A program made the position numbers and the translations under genes. Positions 7,868 to 16,662 of a stretch of 64,000 nt of DNA are shown piece by piece (within the stretch, counting starts at the first letter, position 1; each line of letters opens with the position of its first letter). The stretch comes from Neorhizobium populisoli (GTDB taxonomy: Bacteria; Pseudomonadota; Alphaproteobacteria; Rhizobiales; Rhizobiaceae). Location: NCBI RefSeq assembly GCF_019430945.1, contig NZ_JAHYCB010000003.1:434001-498000 (forward strand), written 5' to 3'. The notes beneath the pieces are model-generated. The model was not told the origin of the DNA and ran no database searches. It saw only the letters and a program-made list of their open reading frames with translations.

Positions 7868-9178
7868 TCAGACGTAACGGTTGACGATATTTTCCAGATA
7901 TTCCTGGCGGCCGGAAACCGGCTCTGGGTTGATGTTCTGCTTCTCGACCCAGGAAGCGATGTCGTCGAGCTTGTATTCGCCGCGCAGCATCTTCTGGTAT
8001 TCCGGGCTATCCCACTTGGCGTAACGAGCGTCGAGCGGAGCCTTCAGTGCGCCGTCGTCGATCATCTTGGCGGCAGCCTTCAGGCCGCGGGCGCAGCAAT
8101 CCATGCCACCGATATGGCCGATCAGCAGATCCTGCGGATCGAGCGACTGGCGGCGCAGTTTCGCGTCGAAGTTGGTGCCGCCGTTCTTGAAACCGCCGCC
8201 TGCCAAGACGTGATAGAAGGCCAGCGCCATTTCCGGCACGTTGTTCGGGAACTGGTCGGTATCCCAGCCGGACTGCATGTCGTTGCGGTTCATGTCGATC
8301 GAGCCGAAAATGCCGAACGTGTTCGCCATGGCGATTTCATGCTCGAAGGAATGGCCGGCGAGGATGGCGTGGCCCTGCTCGATATTGACCTTCACTTCCT
8401 TGTCGAGGCCGTTCTTCTGCAGGAAGGCGTAGACGGTCGAGACGTCGTAGTCGTACTGGTGCTTGGTCGGCTCCTGCGGCTTCGGCTCGATCAGGATCGT
8501 GCCTTCGAAGCCGATCTTGTACTTGTACTCGACAACGAGGTTGAGGAAGCGGCCAAGCTGGTCGAGCTCGCGGGTGAAGTCGGTGTTGAGGATCGTCTCG
8601 TAACCTTCACGACCGCCCCACAGAACGTAGTTCGCACCGCCGAGACGCTTGGTGGCGTCCATGCAGGCCTTGACCGTCGCAGCCGAGAACGCGAACACAT
8701 CCGGATCCGGATTGGTCGCGGCACCCGACATGAAGCGGCGGTTGGAGAAGAGGTTCGCCGTGCCCCACAGAAGCTTGGTGCCGGTTTCGGCCTGCTTCTT
8801 CTCGAAGTAATCGACGATCTCGTTGAGGTTCTTGGTGTTTTCGGCAAAGTTATTGCCTTCCGGACGCACGTCGGCGTCATGGAAGCAGTAGAACGGCGCC
8901 CCGAGCAGCGAGAAGAATTCGAAGGCGACATCTGCCTTCATCTTCGCCGCTTCCATCGTGTCCGAGAACCACGGGCGCTCGAAGGTCTGACCGCCGAACG
9001 GGTCGCCGCCCGGCCAGGTGAAAGTGTGCCAATAGGCGATCGCAAACCGCAGATGGTCTTCCATCCGCTTGCCGGCAACGATCTCGTCCGGATTGTAATG
9101 GCGGAAAGCAAACGGATTGGTGCTGTCCGGGCCTTCGTATTTGATTTTCTGGATGTCGCCGAAAAAGCCTGTGCTCAT
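7868..9178 (-). CDS. xylA: xylose isomerase
   Basis: A 436-aa class II xylose isomerase that converts D-xylose to D-xylulose in the cytoplasm. Catalytic and metal-site blocks are intact: [11 protein letters not shown] (base His and Asp), [37 protein letters not shown] and the [17 protein letters not shown] metal loop. Length and start ([12 protein letters not shown]) are standard. It lies upstream of a hairpin terminator and is transcribed in the same direction as xylulokinase; the 188-bp gap between them holds two palindromic repeats. This is one of the safest calls in the window. Confidence 0.97.
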   Translation of the reverse strand: MSTGFFGDIQKIKYEGPDSTNPFAFRHYNPDEIVAGKRMEDHLRFAIAYWHTFTWPGGDPFGGQTFERPWFSDTMEAAKMKADVAFEFFSLLGAPFYCFHDADVRPEGNNFAENTKNLNEIVDYFEKKQAETGTKLLWGTANLFSNRRFMSGAATNPDPDVFAFSAATVKACMDATKRLGGANYVLWGGREGYETILNTDFTRELDQLGRFLNLVVEYKYKIGFEGTILIEPKPQEPTKHQYDYDVSTVYAFLQKNGLDKEVKVNIEQGHAILAGHSFEHEIAMANTFGIFGSIDMNRNDMQSGWDTDQFPNNVPEMALAFYHVLAGGGFKNGGTNFDAKLRRQSLDPQDLLIGHIGGMDCCARGLKAAAKMIDDGALKAPLDARYAKWDSPEYQKMLRGEYKLDDIASWVEKQNINPEPVSGRQEYLENIVNRYV

Positions 9179-9221
9179 GGTTTAGTCCTCCTTGGGATTG
9201 TTGTGTCGTATAGTGCGGGAG

Positions 9222-9270
9222 CCCCTCATCCGCCTGTCGGCACCTTCTCCCCGTTCTGACGGGGAGAAGG
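9222..9270. repeat. palindromic intergenic repeat, family C
   Basis: CCCCTCATCCGCCTG followed by CACCTTCTCCCCG and a CGGGGAGAAGG arm. It resembles rhizobial RIME-type mosaic elements. A related element follows at 9317-9359, both inside the xylB-xylA gap. Confidence 0.6.
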
Positions 9271-9316
9271 ACAATCGCGGCAACCTATCCGTCCCCTTCA
9301 TCGTTGAGCGAGGCAC

Positions 9317-9359
9317 GTCCCCTCTCCCCGCGCGCGGGGAGAGGGCTAGGGTGAGGGGC
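9317..9359. repeat. palindromic intergenic repeat, family C partner
   Basis: CCTCTCCCCGCGCG pairs with CGCGGGGAGAGG, followed by GCTAGGGTGAGGGG. It matches the outer end of the preceding element in inverted orientation, giving a large composite palindrome between xylB and xylA. Confidence 0.6.
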
Positions 9360-9366
9360 AATTTTA

Positions 9367-10821
9367 TCAGTTCATCAGCGCTCTGATCGCCGGATAGGCC
9401 GCCCGATATCGCGCATAAGCGGCCTCATAAGCGCCACTCAGCGAAGCCACCGGATCGATCGTCTCCTCCGTCTTCGGCTGCGAGCAGATCGCCACCGGAT
9501 CAGCCCCAGTCGCCGCGATCAGCCCCAATCGGGCAGCGCCGAACGCCGCACCGAAATCGCCGTCCGCCGGAATATCGACCGGCACGCCGAGCGAGGTGGC
9601 GATCGAGGCCAGCCAATAACGCGAGCGCGAACCGCCACCGATCGCCGTCACCCGGGAGATAGATGTCCCGGCCGATTTCAGCGCTTCGAGATTGTCGCGG
9701 ATCGCAAAAGTGACACCCTCAAGCACTGCCTGCGTCAGCACCGCACGGCTGCTCTCGTGCTCGAGGCCGATGAACGAGCCCCGGATGACCGCATCATTAT
9801 GCGGCGTGCGCTCGCCGGAGAGATACGGCAGGAAGGTGACGCCGGTCGGCGCCTTCAGGGCATCGCCTAGCTCCTGCGTCAGGTCCGCAGCCGACTTGCC
9901 GGCGATATGCGAATACCAGTTCAGCGCATCGGTGGCAGACAGGATGACGCCCATCTGGTGCCATGTTTTTGGCAACGCATGGCAGAAGGCGTGAACGGCG
10001 CTTTCCGGCTTCGGCAGGTAGGAAGCATTGGCGGCAAACAGAACACCGGACGTGCCGAGCGACACGAACGCATGGCCTTCAGCAACCGTGCCCATGCCGC
10101 AAGCCGAGGCCGCATTGTCCCCTGCCCCGCCTGCGACGACGACATCACCTGAAATGCCCCAGGAAGACTTGAGTTCGCCGCGCAGCTTGCCGGCCTGCTC
10201 GGTACCTTCGACCAGCGAAGGCATCTGTTTTTCGGAGAGGCCTGTCGCAGCCAGCAGTTCGGACGACCATTTGCGGGCGCCGGTATCAAGCCAGGACGTG
10301 CCAGCCGAATCCGACATCTCGGAAATATGCTCGCCCGTCAGCCAGAGCCGCAGGTAATCCTTAGGCAGCAGAACCTTGGCAACCTTGGCAAAAATCTCCG
10401 GCTCATGCTTGGCGACCCAGACAAGTTTCGGCGCCGTGAACCCCGGAAAAACGATATTGCCGGTCAGCTTGCGGAAGATCGGATTGGCGTCCAGCGCCGC
10501 CGCCTCTTCGTAGGAACGGGTGTCGTTCCAAAGGATGCAGGGGCGCAGCACCTTGTCGTCGGCATCAAGCAGCGTCGCGCCGTGCATCTGGCCGGAAAGA
10601 CCAATGCCCTTCACCGCGGCAAGCTCCTTCGGGAACTTGGCCTTGAGGCCGGCGACCGCCTCTTCCGTCGCGCGAATCCAATGCGCCGGCTCCTGTTCCG
10701 ACCAGCCGGAATGCGGGCGCGAGACCTCCAGCGAACCGCTCGCCGAACCGATGATCTTCTGATCGCCGTCGATGAGCATCGCCTTGACGCCGGACGTGCC
10801 GAGATCGAGACCGAGATACAT
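9367..10821 (-). CDS. xylB: xylulokinase
   Basis: A 484-aa FGGY-family kinase that phosphorylates D-xylulose to xylulose 5-phosphate. N-terminal MYLGLDLGTSGVKAML is the phosphate-1 motif. GLSGQMHGATLLD and ILWNDTRS are characteristic of XylB, and the late GGGSRSRYWLASI block is the adenosine motif. The start at 10821 gives the canonical N-terminus; an extension to 10866 adds unrelated residues. With xylA it completes the isomerase route of xylose catabolism, feeding the pentose phosphate pathway. Confidence 0.95.
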   Translation of the reverse strand: MYLGLDLGTSGVKAMLIDGDQKIIGSASGSLEVSRPHSGWSEQEPAHWIRATEEAVAGLKAKFPKELAAVKGIGLSGQMHGATLLDADDKVLRPCILWNDTRSYEEAAALDANPIFRKLTGNIVFPGFTAPKLVWVAKHEPEIFAKVAKVLLPKDYLRLWLTGEHISEMSDSAGTSWLDTGARKWSSELLAATGLSEKQMPSLVEGTEQAGKLRGELKSSWGISGDVVVAGGAGDNAASACGMGTVAEGHAFVSLGTSGVLFAANASYLPKPESAVHAFCHALPKTWHQMGVILSATDALNWYSHIAGKSAADLTQELGDALKAPTGVTFLPYLSGERTPHNDAVIRGSFIGLEHESSRAVLTQAVLEGVTFAIRDNLEALKSAGTSISRVTAIGGGSRSRYWLASIATSLGVPVDIPADGDFGAAFGAARLGLIAATGADPVAICSQPKTEETIDPVASLSGAYEAAYARYRAAYPAIRALMN

Positions 10822-10899
10822 GATGTCACTCCTTACTGTGCCGCATTTACGGCCTTTTATCAGCAACGCCCCGAAGGAGCGTCTTCAACTGCCCGATTG

Positions 10900-11940
10900 T
10901 CAGGGCAGATTATCCTTCAAGAATATGTCGATACGGATGCGCTCCTGCGCTGCGATAACCGGCAGGCCGTCCGCCTTGGCCTTCAGCACGCGGATGGCGC
11001 TGCGCACTTCATGGCCGGCATCCTGGTTCAGCACCGCGTCGATGACGCCGTCCGAAAGCGCCGAACGGGTCGATGCCGTCAGTTCATGGGCGATGACGAT
11101 CGGCCGCCGCGCGACGCCTGCCTTCTGGATGGCGCGGATCATGCCGCGGTTACCGGCGCCGAGGCTGTAAATGCCGGCGATATCCCGGTTGCGCCGCAGT
11201 GCATCGGAAATCATCGTCTCCGCCAGCGCCGGATCGTCACGCCCTTCGAGAACCGGCAGGATATAAATGTTCGGGAAAGCCTCGCTGATGGCTGCCGAAA
11301 AACCTTCCAGCCGTTCGCGATGGTCGCGAACCAGCATCGAACCGGCCAGCACTGCGACCGTCGCCTCGCCATCGCGCGCAAACGGACCGCCCAGAAAGCG
11401 CCCGAGCAGGCTTCCTGCGGTACGCCCCGCAGCGATATTGTCGATACCGGCATAATGATCGCGGGCGGAATCCGGCAGGTCGGACACCAGCGCGACCATC
11501 GGAATGCCGGCCTGTTTGAGGCTTTCGGTCACCGCCCGCACTTCCGGCGTATCGAGCGCCACGAAGGCGACACCAGCCGGTTTATCGAGCAGCACGCTTT
11601 CCAGCGCCATGACCAGCGCCTCAGCATCGAAGGGCGGTACGTCGATGATGCGGATATCGCTACGGTCCGCACTGGAACGGGCAATTGCACCCCGCACCTC
11701 TTCATGCAGACCGATCATGAAGGAGTTGTCGTTGGCCGGCAGGATGAAGACGAAGGAATAGGTTCGGCTCTTTGCAAGGTTTGCCGCGGCGAGATCGCGC
11801 ACATAGCCCAAAGAGGCGATCGCTTCCTCGACCTTGCCCTTCGTCACCGCACGCACGCCGGGGCGGCCGTTGAGCACCCGGTCGACTGTCGCAAGGCTGA
11901 CGCCCGCGATCTTCGCGATGTCGTGGACAGTGGGCTTCAT
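10900..11940 (-). CDS. LacI-family transcriptional regulator
   Basis: A 346-aa repressor-type protein. The N-terminal helix-turn-helix (VHDIAKIAGVSLATVDRVL, residues 5-23) and hinge are followed by a periplasmic-binding-protein-like sugar domain (YSFVFILPANDNSFM onward). It is the first gene upstream of xylB and xylA on the same strand, with 78 bp between. The motif TGAGGTACGTAAA upstream of its start (11974-11986) recurs upstream of the RbsABC-type operon, so it probably controls both that operon and itself in response to the sugar or a derivative. Confidence 0.9.
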   Translation of the reverse strand: MKPTVHDIAKIAGVSLATVDRVLNGRPGVRAVTKGKVEEAIASLGYVRDLAAANLAKSRTYSFVFILPANDNSFMIGLHEEVRGAIARSSADRSDIRIIDVPPFDAEALVMALESVLLDKPAGVAFVALDTPEVRAVTESLKQAGIPMVALVSDLPDSARDHYAGIDNIAAGRTAGSLLGRFLGGPFARDGEATVAVLAGSMLVRDHRERLEGFSAAISEAFPNIYILPVLEGRDDPALAETMISDALRRNRDIAGIYSLGAGNRGMIRAIQKAGVARRPIVIAHELTASTRSALSDGVIDAVLNQDAGHEVRSAIRVLKAKADGLPVIAAQERIRIDIFLKDNLP

Positions 11941-11973
11941 GAACTCCTCCGAGGAAGGTCGTAGCCCAATTTT

Positions 11974-11986
11974 TGAGGTACGTAAA
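11974..11986. promoter_or_regulatory. candidate operator upstream of the lacI-type gene (site 2)
   Basis: TGAGGTACGTAAA, identical over 13 bp to the site at 7402-7414 and with similar flanks. It lies 34 bp upstream of the regulator start, which fits autoregulation. Confidence 0.5.
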
Positions 11987-12037
11987 TCAGAATTTGCGGC
12001 ACGTCACTCAAAAGTGGATAAAAATGTGCCCCAAACG

Positions 12038-12068
12038 AAAAGGGCCGTCGCTTTCGCGGCGGCCCCTT
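12038..12068 (-). terminator. terminator downstream of the MFS efflux gene
   Basis: GC-rich stem GGGCCGTCGC/GCGGCGGCCC with a TTT loop. On the minus strand it is followed by CTTTTCGTTT, a usable U tract, 29 bp past the emrB-type stop. Confidence 0.7.
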
Positions 12069-12096
12069 CCGGCGGTGGATAGGAGTGAAATGGTGG

Positions 12097-13674
12097 TCAG
12101 TGCCCTCCGCCGCCGCCGCCCTGCCGGGCGGGTTTGGCGATCAGGAAGACGAAAAAGATCAGGCTTCCGAACACGGCCGTGAGGATGAAGAAGACATCCA
12201 TGAACGAGAGCAGCCAGGCCTGCTGGGTGATGATGCCAGCTATCTTCTGCAGCGCCACAGTGGAACCGTCGAGGCCGAACGTGTTGTAATTGGCACCGAC
12301 GCTGTCCAGCCAGTTCATCGCTGCCGGATTGCCGTAGTTCACATGCTCGGAGAGCCTTGCATAATGTTCGTCGGTACGCTGCGTCAGGATCGTGTTGATG
12401 ATCGCAAGACCGACGGCACCGCCGAGGTTACGGGTCAAGTTGAACAGGCCCGATGCGCCCTGGATGCGTTGCGGCGGCAGCGTGCCGAGCGCGATATTGC
12501 TGATCGGCACCATGCACATCATCATGCCGAAGCCGCGCAGGACCTGCGGCAGGAACAGTTCCCAGAAATCCCAATCGGCGGTGATGCCGGTCATCAGATA
12601 GGTACCGAGCGCGAACGACCCGAACCCGATCGCCATCAATACGCGCAGGTCCACCTTGGTCGACAGGCGCCCGACGATCGGCGCCGAGACGAACATTGCG
12701 ATACCCGAAACGAACATGGTTTCGCCGATCATCAGGGAATCGTAGTGGCGGATGCGACCGAGATAGACCGGGTAAAGATAGGTGAGCCCGTAAAGGCCAA
12801 CGCCCATCAGGAAGGAGAACAGTGAGCCGAAGGCGAAATTCGCATTGCTGAAGGCGCGCAGATCGACGACCGGAAACTCGATCTTGAAAGCCCGCCAGAA
12901 GAACACGACGGCGCCGACTACGATGAAGACGGTGCCGAGGACGATCCGCTCATCGCTGAACCAGTCCTTGTTATTGCCCTCTTCCAGCACGTATTCCAGC
13001 GAGCCGAGGAACAATGCCATCGAGGCAAGCCCCCACCAGTCGAACCGCTTCATCAAGTGCAGTTGCGGCTTGTCGAAATCGATCAGCGTGAAGGTGGTGA
13101 TAGTCACCAGGATGCCCGGGATGATGTTGACCAGGAACAGCCAGTGCCAGGAAAAGGAATTGCTGAGATAGCCGCCCACGGTCGGGCCGATGGTCGGCGC
13201 GAGCGTTGCAACAAGGCCGATGATCGGCGAGACGACGGCACGCTTCGACGGCGGGAAAATGGTGAAGGCGGCCGCGAAGACCGACGGGATCATGCCGCCG
13301 CCGATAAAGCCCTGCAGCGCGCGGTAGACGATCATCTGCTCGATATTCGTCGCGGTAGCGCAAAGGGCGCTGGAGATGGTGAAGCCCGCCGCGCAGATCG
13401 CGAAGAGGTAGCGGGTCGAGATGATCCGCGCCAGCGTGCCCGACAGCGGGATCATGATGACTTCGGCGATCAGGTAGGAGGTCTGCACCCAGGCGATCTC
13501 ATCCGAGCCGGCAGAAAGGCCGGCCTGGATTTCGGCAAGCGAGGCCGAAACGATCTGGATGTCGAGGATCGACATGAACATGCCGAACACCATTGCGAAG
13601 AACGCAATGACCTTGCGGCGATCCATGGGGGGATCGATTGGGCCTGCCCCTGCTACGGCCGTTGCGGTTGCCAT
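12097..13674 (-). CDS. DHA2-family multidrug efflux MFS transporter (EmrB type)
   Basis: A 525-aa, 14-helix major facilitator. It carries the N-terminal motif ILDIQIVSASLAEIQAGL and helix-2 IAEVIMIPLSG typical of EmrB/QacA proton antiporters. The ATG at 13674 has AAGGAGAA upstream; the frame is open much further upstream but that part is out of frame with emrA and encodes Arg/Ser-rich noise. It follows the membrane-fusion gene by 34 bp, so the two form an EmrAB-type pump reaching an outer-membrane channel encoded elsewhere. Likely repressed by the divergent TetR protein. Confidence 0.93.
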   Translation of the reverse strand: MATATAVAGAGPIDPPMDRRKVIAFFAMVFGMFMSILDIQIVSASLAEIQAGLSAGSDEIAWVQTSYLIAEVIMIPLSGTLARIISTRYLFAICAAGFTISSALCATATNIEQMIVYRALQGFIGGGMIPSVFAAAFTIFPPSKRAVVSPIIGLVATLAPTIGPTVGGYLSNSFSWHWLFLVNIIPGILVTITTFTLIDFDKPQLHLMKRFDWWGLASMALFLGSLEYVLEEGNNKDWFSDERIVLGTVFIVVGAVVFFWRAFKIEFPVVDLRAFSNANFAFGSLFSFLMGVGLYGLTYLYPVYLGRIRHYDSLMIGETMFVSGIAMFVSAPIVGRLSTKVDLRVLMAIGFGSFALGTYLMTGITADWDFWELFLPQVLRGFGMMMCMVPISNIALGTLPPQRIQGASGLFNLTRNLGGAVGLAIINTILTQRTDEHYARLSEHVNYGNPAAMNWLDSVGANYNTFGLDGSTVALQKIAGIITQQAWLLSFMDVFFILTAVFGSLIFFVFLIAKPARQGGGGGGH

Positions 13675-13708
13675 GGCCGTTCTCCTTGGTTCTCTTTGAC
13701 GACCGCGG

Positions 13709-14917
13709 TTACTTGGCTGCACCGGCGCCGGGCGCCGTGCGCGTATCGACATCCACGACGACCGAGAGACCGGCGCGCAGATGCTCACGCTCCAGGACTT
13801 CCTTCGGCAGCGAGATGCGGACCGGCACGCGCTGGACAACCTTGGTGAAGTTGCCCGTGGCGTTTTCCGGCGGCAGCATCGAGAAGACGGCGCCGGAAGC
13901 CGGAGCGATCGAGACGACGGTACCTTCCACCGTGTGTTCGTCGAACGCATCCACATGAACACGGACCTTCGAACCCGGCTCCAGATGGGCGAGCTGCGTT
14001 TCCTTGAAATTCGCCTCGATATAAAGCTCGGTGAGCGGCACCAGCGATGCAAGCCGCTTGCCGACCGAAACGAGGTCGCCGGTCTGGACGGCAAGATTGC
14101 CGATCACGCCGTCATAAGGTGCCTTGAGAATGGTGAAGTTCAGATCACGCTGAGCCTGATCACGAGCCAATTCCTGGGTGCGGATCGTGTTGACCGCCTC
14201 GTCACGCTGTGCATGCAGAAGGCCGATATTGGCCTGCGCGGAGGAAACCGCAGCCTGGCCGGCGACGAGATTGGCGCGGGCCTGTTCCAGGGCAATCTGG
14301 GCGCTATCGAGCGAGGCGGCGGTACCGACAGCACTCTGCTGCAGGCTGGTCGCACGCTTTTCGTTGATCTCGGCACCACGGACGGCAGCTTCGAGCGCAC
14401 CCTGCTGGGCTTGCGCCTGCTTGACGGCAGCCTCGCCACCGACGATCTGCGCATCGATGCGCGATACGGCGAGCTTGGCGGATTCGATTGCCGCTTGCGC
14501 CTTGCGCAGAGCGAGCTGATAGTCGCCATCGTCCAGCGTGACCATCGGATCACCGGCCTTGACGGCCTGGTTTTCCACGACGTTCACCTTGGCGACGTAA
14601 CCGGAAACCTTCGGCGAGATGACAGCGATATCGCCTTCGACGTAAGCGTCATCAGTCGAGACCATGAACCGGCCGTCGATCCACCAGTTATAACCATACC
14701 AGCCGGCACCGGCGAGGACTGCAAGCGCAATGATCGGAAGGACGAAACCACGCTTTTTCTTCTTTTCCGGCTCCTTCGCGGCGGCAGGCGCCGCAACCGC
14801 CTCGGCGGCTGCAGGAGCTTCGGAAGCAGGCGCGGTCTTGCGCGCTTCGGCTTCCACCGGGCCAGCGTTATCCGTCGTCACGGCGCGCAGTGCGCCCGTA
14901 TTTTGAGAAGCCGTCAT
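13709..14917 (-). CDS. HlyD/EmrA-family membrane fusion protein
   Basis: A 402-aa periplasmic adaptor. It has a Pro/Ala/Lys-rich cytoplasmic N-terminus, one transmembrane helix (about residues 60-80, VLPIIALAVLAGAGWYGYNWW) and a lipoyl half-motif (DAYVEGDIAVISPKVSGYV). A long coiled-coil hairpin follows, then the second lipoyl half and beta-barrel (YDGVIGNLAVQTGDLV). Start at 14917 (MTASQNTG) fits the family. It is the first gene of the pump operon. Its promoter region (14953-15028) carries two TetR-type palindromes and overlaps the divergent tetR promoter. Confidence 0.93.
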   Translation of the reverse strand: MTASQNTGALRAVTTDNAGPVEAEARKTAPASEAPAAAEAVAAPAAAKEPEKKKKRGFVLPIIALAVLAGAGWYGYNWWIDGRFMVSTDDAYVEGDIAVISPKVSGYVAKVNVVENQAVKAGDPMVTLDDGDYQLALRKAQAAIESAKLAVSRIDAQIVGGEAAVKQAQAQQGALEAAVRGAEINEKRATSLQQSAVGTAASLDSAQIALEQARANLVAGQAAVSSAQANIGLLHAQRDEAVNTIRTQELARDQAQRDLNFTILKAPYDGVIGNLAVQTGDLVSVGKRLASLVPLTELYIEANFKETQLAHLEPGSKVRVHVDAFDEHTVEGTVVSIAPASGAVFSMLPPENATGNFTKVVQRVPVRISLPKEVLEREHLRAGLSVVVDVDTRTAPGAGAAK

Positions 14918-14952
14918 TGTCTTGATACCGTCTTGGGAGCGTCGGGTTTCAT

Positions 14953-14968
14953 CGAACCGATCGGTTCG
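14953..14968. promoter_or_regulatory. TetR-type operator 1 (perfect 16-bp palindrome)
   Basis: CGAACCGATCGGTTCG, a perfect palindrome 36 bp upstream of the efflux operon start. A near-identical site is centred 60 bp away at 15013-15028. Confidence 0.75.
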
Positions 14969-14974
14969 TTGAGC

Positions 14975-15005
14975 TTGACATAGACCTTTCCATACCACAT
15001 ATCAA
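14975..15005. promoter_or_regulatory. overlapping divergent promoters between the two operators
   Basis: Plus strand (tetR): TTGACA at 14975-14980, 17-bp spacer, CATATC at 14998-15003. Minus strand (efflux operon): TTGATA at 15000-15005, 17-bp spacer, TATGTC at 14977-14982. The two promoters occupy almost the same bases and are flanked by the two operators. Confidence 0.55.
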
Positions 15006-15012
15006 GAGCAAT

Positions 15013-15028
15013 CGAACCGCTCGGTTCG
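15013..15028. promoter_or_regulatory. TetR-type operator 2
   Basis: CGAACCGCTCGGTTCG, one base off perfect symmetry and differing from operator 1 at one position. It ends 23 bp before the tetR start. Confidence 0.75.
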
Positions 15029-15051
15029 AAAAGGTTAAAAAAGGTATCACC

Positions 15052-15753
15052 ATGGCTAGGCAGACACGCAAGCTTGAAAAGACCGAGGCGGCGCCTGCGG
15101 GTCGTTTCGCGGCGGGCGAAGACCCGGTCAAGCGCGAACAGATCATCGACGGCGCCAAGGCGGTGTTCATGCGGCTCGGCTTCGATGCCGCCAGTATGAA
15201 CGACATCACCCGTGAAGCCGGCGTTTCGAAGGGGACGATTTACGTCTACTTTCAGAACAAGGAAGATCTTTTTTCCGCGATCATCTCGCGTGAACGCGAA
15301 CGGATCACGCTCCGCATGCGCGATATTCTCGCCGGCAGCGAGGAGGTGGAAAACGGGCTCTACAGCTTCGGCATGGGCTTCACGACGCATATTACTGCCC
15401 CCGCAGTGATCGAAGCGATGCGCACCGTGATTGGTGTCGTGGATCGCCTGCCGAGCATCTGTCAGCAGTTTTTCAATTCACCGTCGCATAATGTGCGCAC
15501 AGTTCTCGAAGATTTCATTAAACGCCACGTTGAACTCGGCAATTTGAAGGTAGAGGATACCGATCTCGCCGCCCGCCAGTTCATCGACATGGTAAGCGGC
15601 ACCTACTTCAAGTTCCGGCTGTTCGGCGACCTTCAGGACGTCCCTCCGCAGGAAGACCTCGAACGGACGGTGACGGGTGCAATTCGCGTCTTCATGGCAG
15701 CCTATGGTAATCATAACGCATCCGTGATCGCAAAAAAGATGGAAACGGTCTGA
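15052..15753 (+). CDS. TetR-family regulator of the divergent efflux pump
   Basis: A 233-aa regulator. A basic tail precedes the TetR helix-turn-helix (KREQIIDGAKAVFMRLGFDA then MNDITREAGVSKGTIYVYF, about residues 27-68), followed by an all-helical ligand domain. It is divergent from the EmrAB-type operon and the 134-bp gap carries two matching palindromes around overlapping promoters, so it most likely represses both itself and the pump until an effector binds. The effector is unknown; in rhizobia, similar pumps respond to plant phenolics or flavonoids, which is only an analogy here. Confidence 0.92.
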   Translation: MARQTRKLEKTEAAPAGRFAAGEDPVKREQIIDGAKAVFMRLGFDAASMNDITREAGVSKGTIYVYFQNKEDLFSAIISRERERITLRMRDILAGSEEVENGLYSFGMGFTTHITAPAVIEAMRTVIGVVDRLPSICQQFFNSPSHNVRTVLEDFIKRHVELGNLKVEDTDLAARQFIDMVSGTYFKFRLFGDLQDVPPQEDLERTVTGAIRVFMAAYGNHNASVIAKKMETV

Positions 15754-15795
15754 GTTCCGGTCGCTTTGGCCGCAACCTTCTCTTGTTTTTGAGGG

Positions 15796-15814
15796 GCCGC
15801 ATCTTAAATGCGGC
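15796..15814 (+). other. hairpin in the terC leader
   Basis: Perfect 7-bp stem GCCGCAT/ATGCGGC with a CTTAA loop, 38 bp before terC and 42 bp after tetR stop. No T tract follows. It does not show the conserved elements of a manganese riboswitch that I can recognise. Confidence 0.3.
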
Positions 15815-15852
15815 ACGCAATTACGCGTTTGGATTGAAAACAGGAGATATGG

Positions 15853-16620
15853 ATGGACATTGCAGCGCTCGTAGCAGACCCGGCGGCCTGGATAGCGCTC
15901 GTTACACTTGTGGTCATGGAGGTCGTGCTCGGCATCGACAACCTGATCTTCATCTCCATCCTGACAAACAAGCTTCCACCTGAACATCGCGAACGCGCCC
16001 GCAAGATCGGTATCGGCTTGGCACTGGTCATGCGTCTCGGCCTGCTCGGTACGGTCGCCTGGATCGTCCAGCTCACCAATCCGCTGTTCGAGGCCTTCGG
16101 TCACGGCTTCTCATGGAAGGACCTGATCCTGATCGCCGGTGGCGTATTCCTCGTCTACAAGGCGACCAAGGAAATCCATCACTCCGTCGATGTGGTCGAC
16201 CACAAGGAAGACCTGGTGGGTGCCGGCAAGGAAGTCGTGAAAATGAGCTTCTCTGCGGCAATCGTGCAGATCCTCATCCTCGACCTCGTCTTCTCGATCG
16301 ACTCGATCATCACCGCTGTCGGCATGACCCCGCATCTGCCGATCATGATCGTCGCAGTCCTAGCAGCCGTCACCGTCATGCTGCTCGCCGCAACGCCGCT
16401 GGCCAACTTCATCGAAAAGAACCCGACCATCGTCATGCTGGCGCTCGCCTTCCTGCTGATGATCGGCGGCACGCTGATCGTCGAAGGTTTCGGCGTGCAT
16501 GTGCCGAAGGGCTATATCTACGCGGCCATGGCTTTCTCGGCCGGCGTCGAAGCGCTCAACATGTTCGCCAAGAGCGCCCGCGCCAAGAATAAGTCCAAGG
16601 GCGGCGGCACGCTGCACTGA
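15853..16620 (+). CDS. TerC-family integral membrane protein
   Basis: A 255-aa membrane protein with about seven helices. It carries the paired acidic membrane motifs of the TerC/Alx/YgdQ group, [14 protein letters not shown] near residues 24-37 and [13 protein letters not shown] near 145-157. Members are linked to manganese efflux or metal loading of exported proteins, and to tellurite resistance; the specific role here is not shown by sequence. A GAG-containing site (ACAGGAGATATGG) precedes the ATG. It ends in a strong bidirectional terminator shared with the convergent glutathione peroxidase. Confidence 0.92.
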   Translation: MDIAALVADPAAWIALVTLVVMEVVLGIDNLIFISILTNKLPPEHRERARKIGIGLALVMRLGLLGTVAWIVQLTNPLFEAFGHGFSWKDLILIAGGVFLVYKATKEIHHSVDVVDHKEDLVGAGKEVVKMSFSAAIVQILILDLVFSIDSIITAVGMTPHLPIMIVAVLAAVTVMLLAATPLANFIEKNPTIVMLALAFLLMIGGTLIVEGFGVHVPKGYIYAAMAFSAGVEALNMFAKSARAKNKSKGGGTLH

Positions 16621-16631
16621 TCTTAGATGCG

Positions 16632-16660
16632 AAAAGGGCGCCCCGCAGGCGCCCTTTTTA
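16632..16660. terminator. bidirectional terminator, terC / glutathione peroxidase
   Basis: AAAAGGGCGC and GCGCCCTTTTT form a GC stem with A/T flanks, giving a U tract in both directions between two convergent genes. Confidence 0.88.
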
Positions 16661-16662
16661 TA

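Noticed and set aside
10327..11964. 545-codon plus-strand frame across xylB and the lacI-type gene
   Set aside because: It spans two genes and a promoter region and has no recognisable domain; both minus-strand genes are certain.
13675..14094. N-terminal extension of the EmrB-type frame
   Set aside because: The extra 140 residues are Arg/Ser-rich, overlap the emrA coding region in another frame, and the ATG at 13674 has a good ribosome-binding site.
15754..15852. Manganese riboswitch before terC
   Set aside because: The leader has one 7-bp hairpin but I could not find the conserved internal loops of the yybP-ykoY motif.
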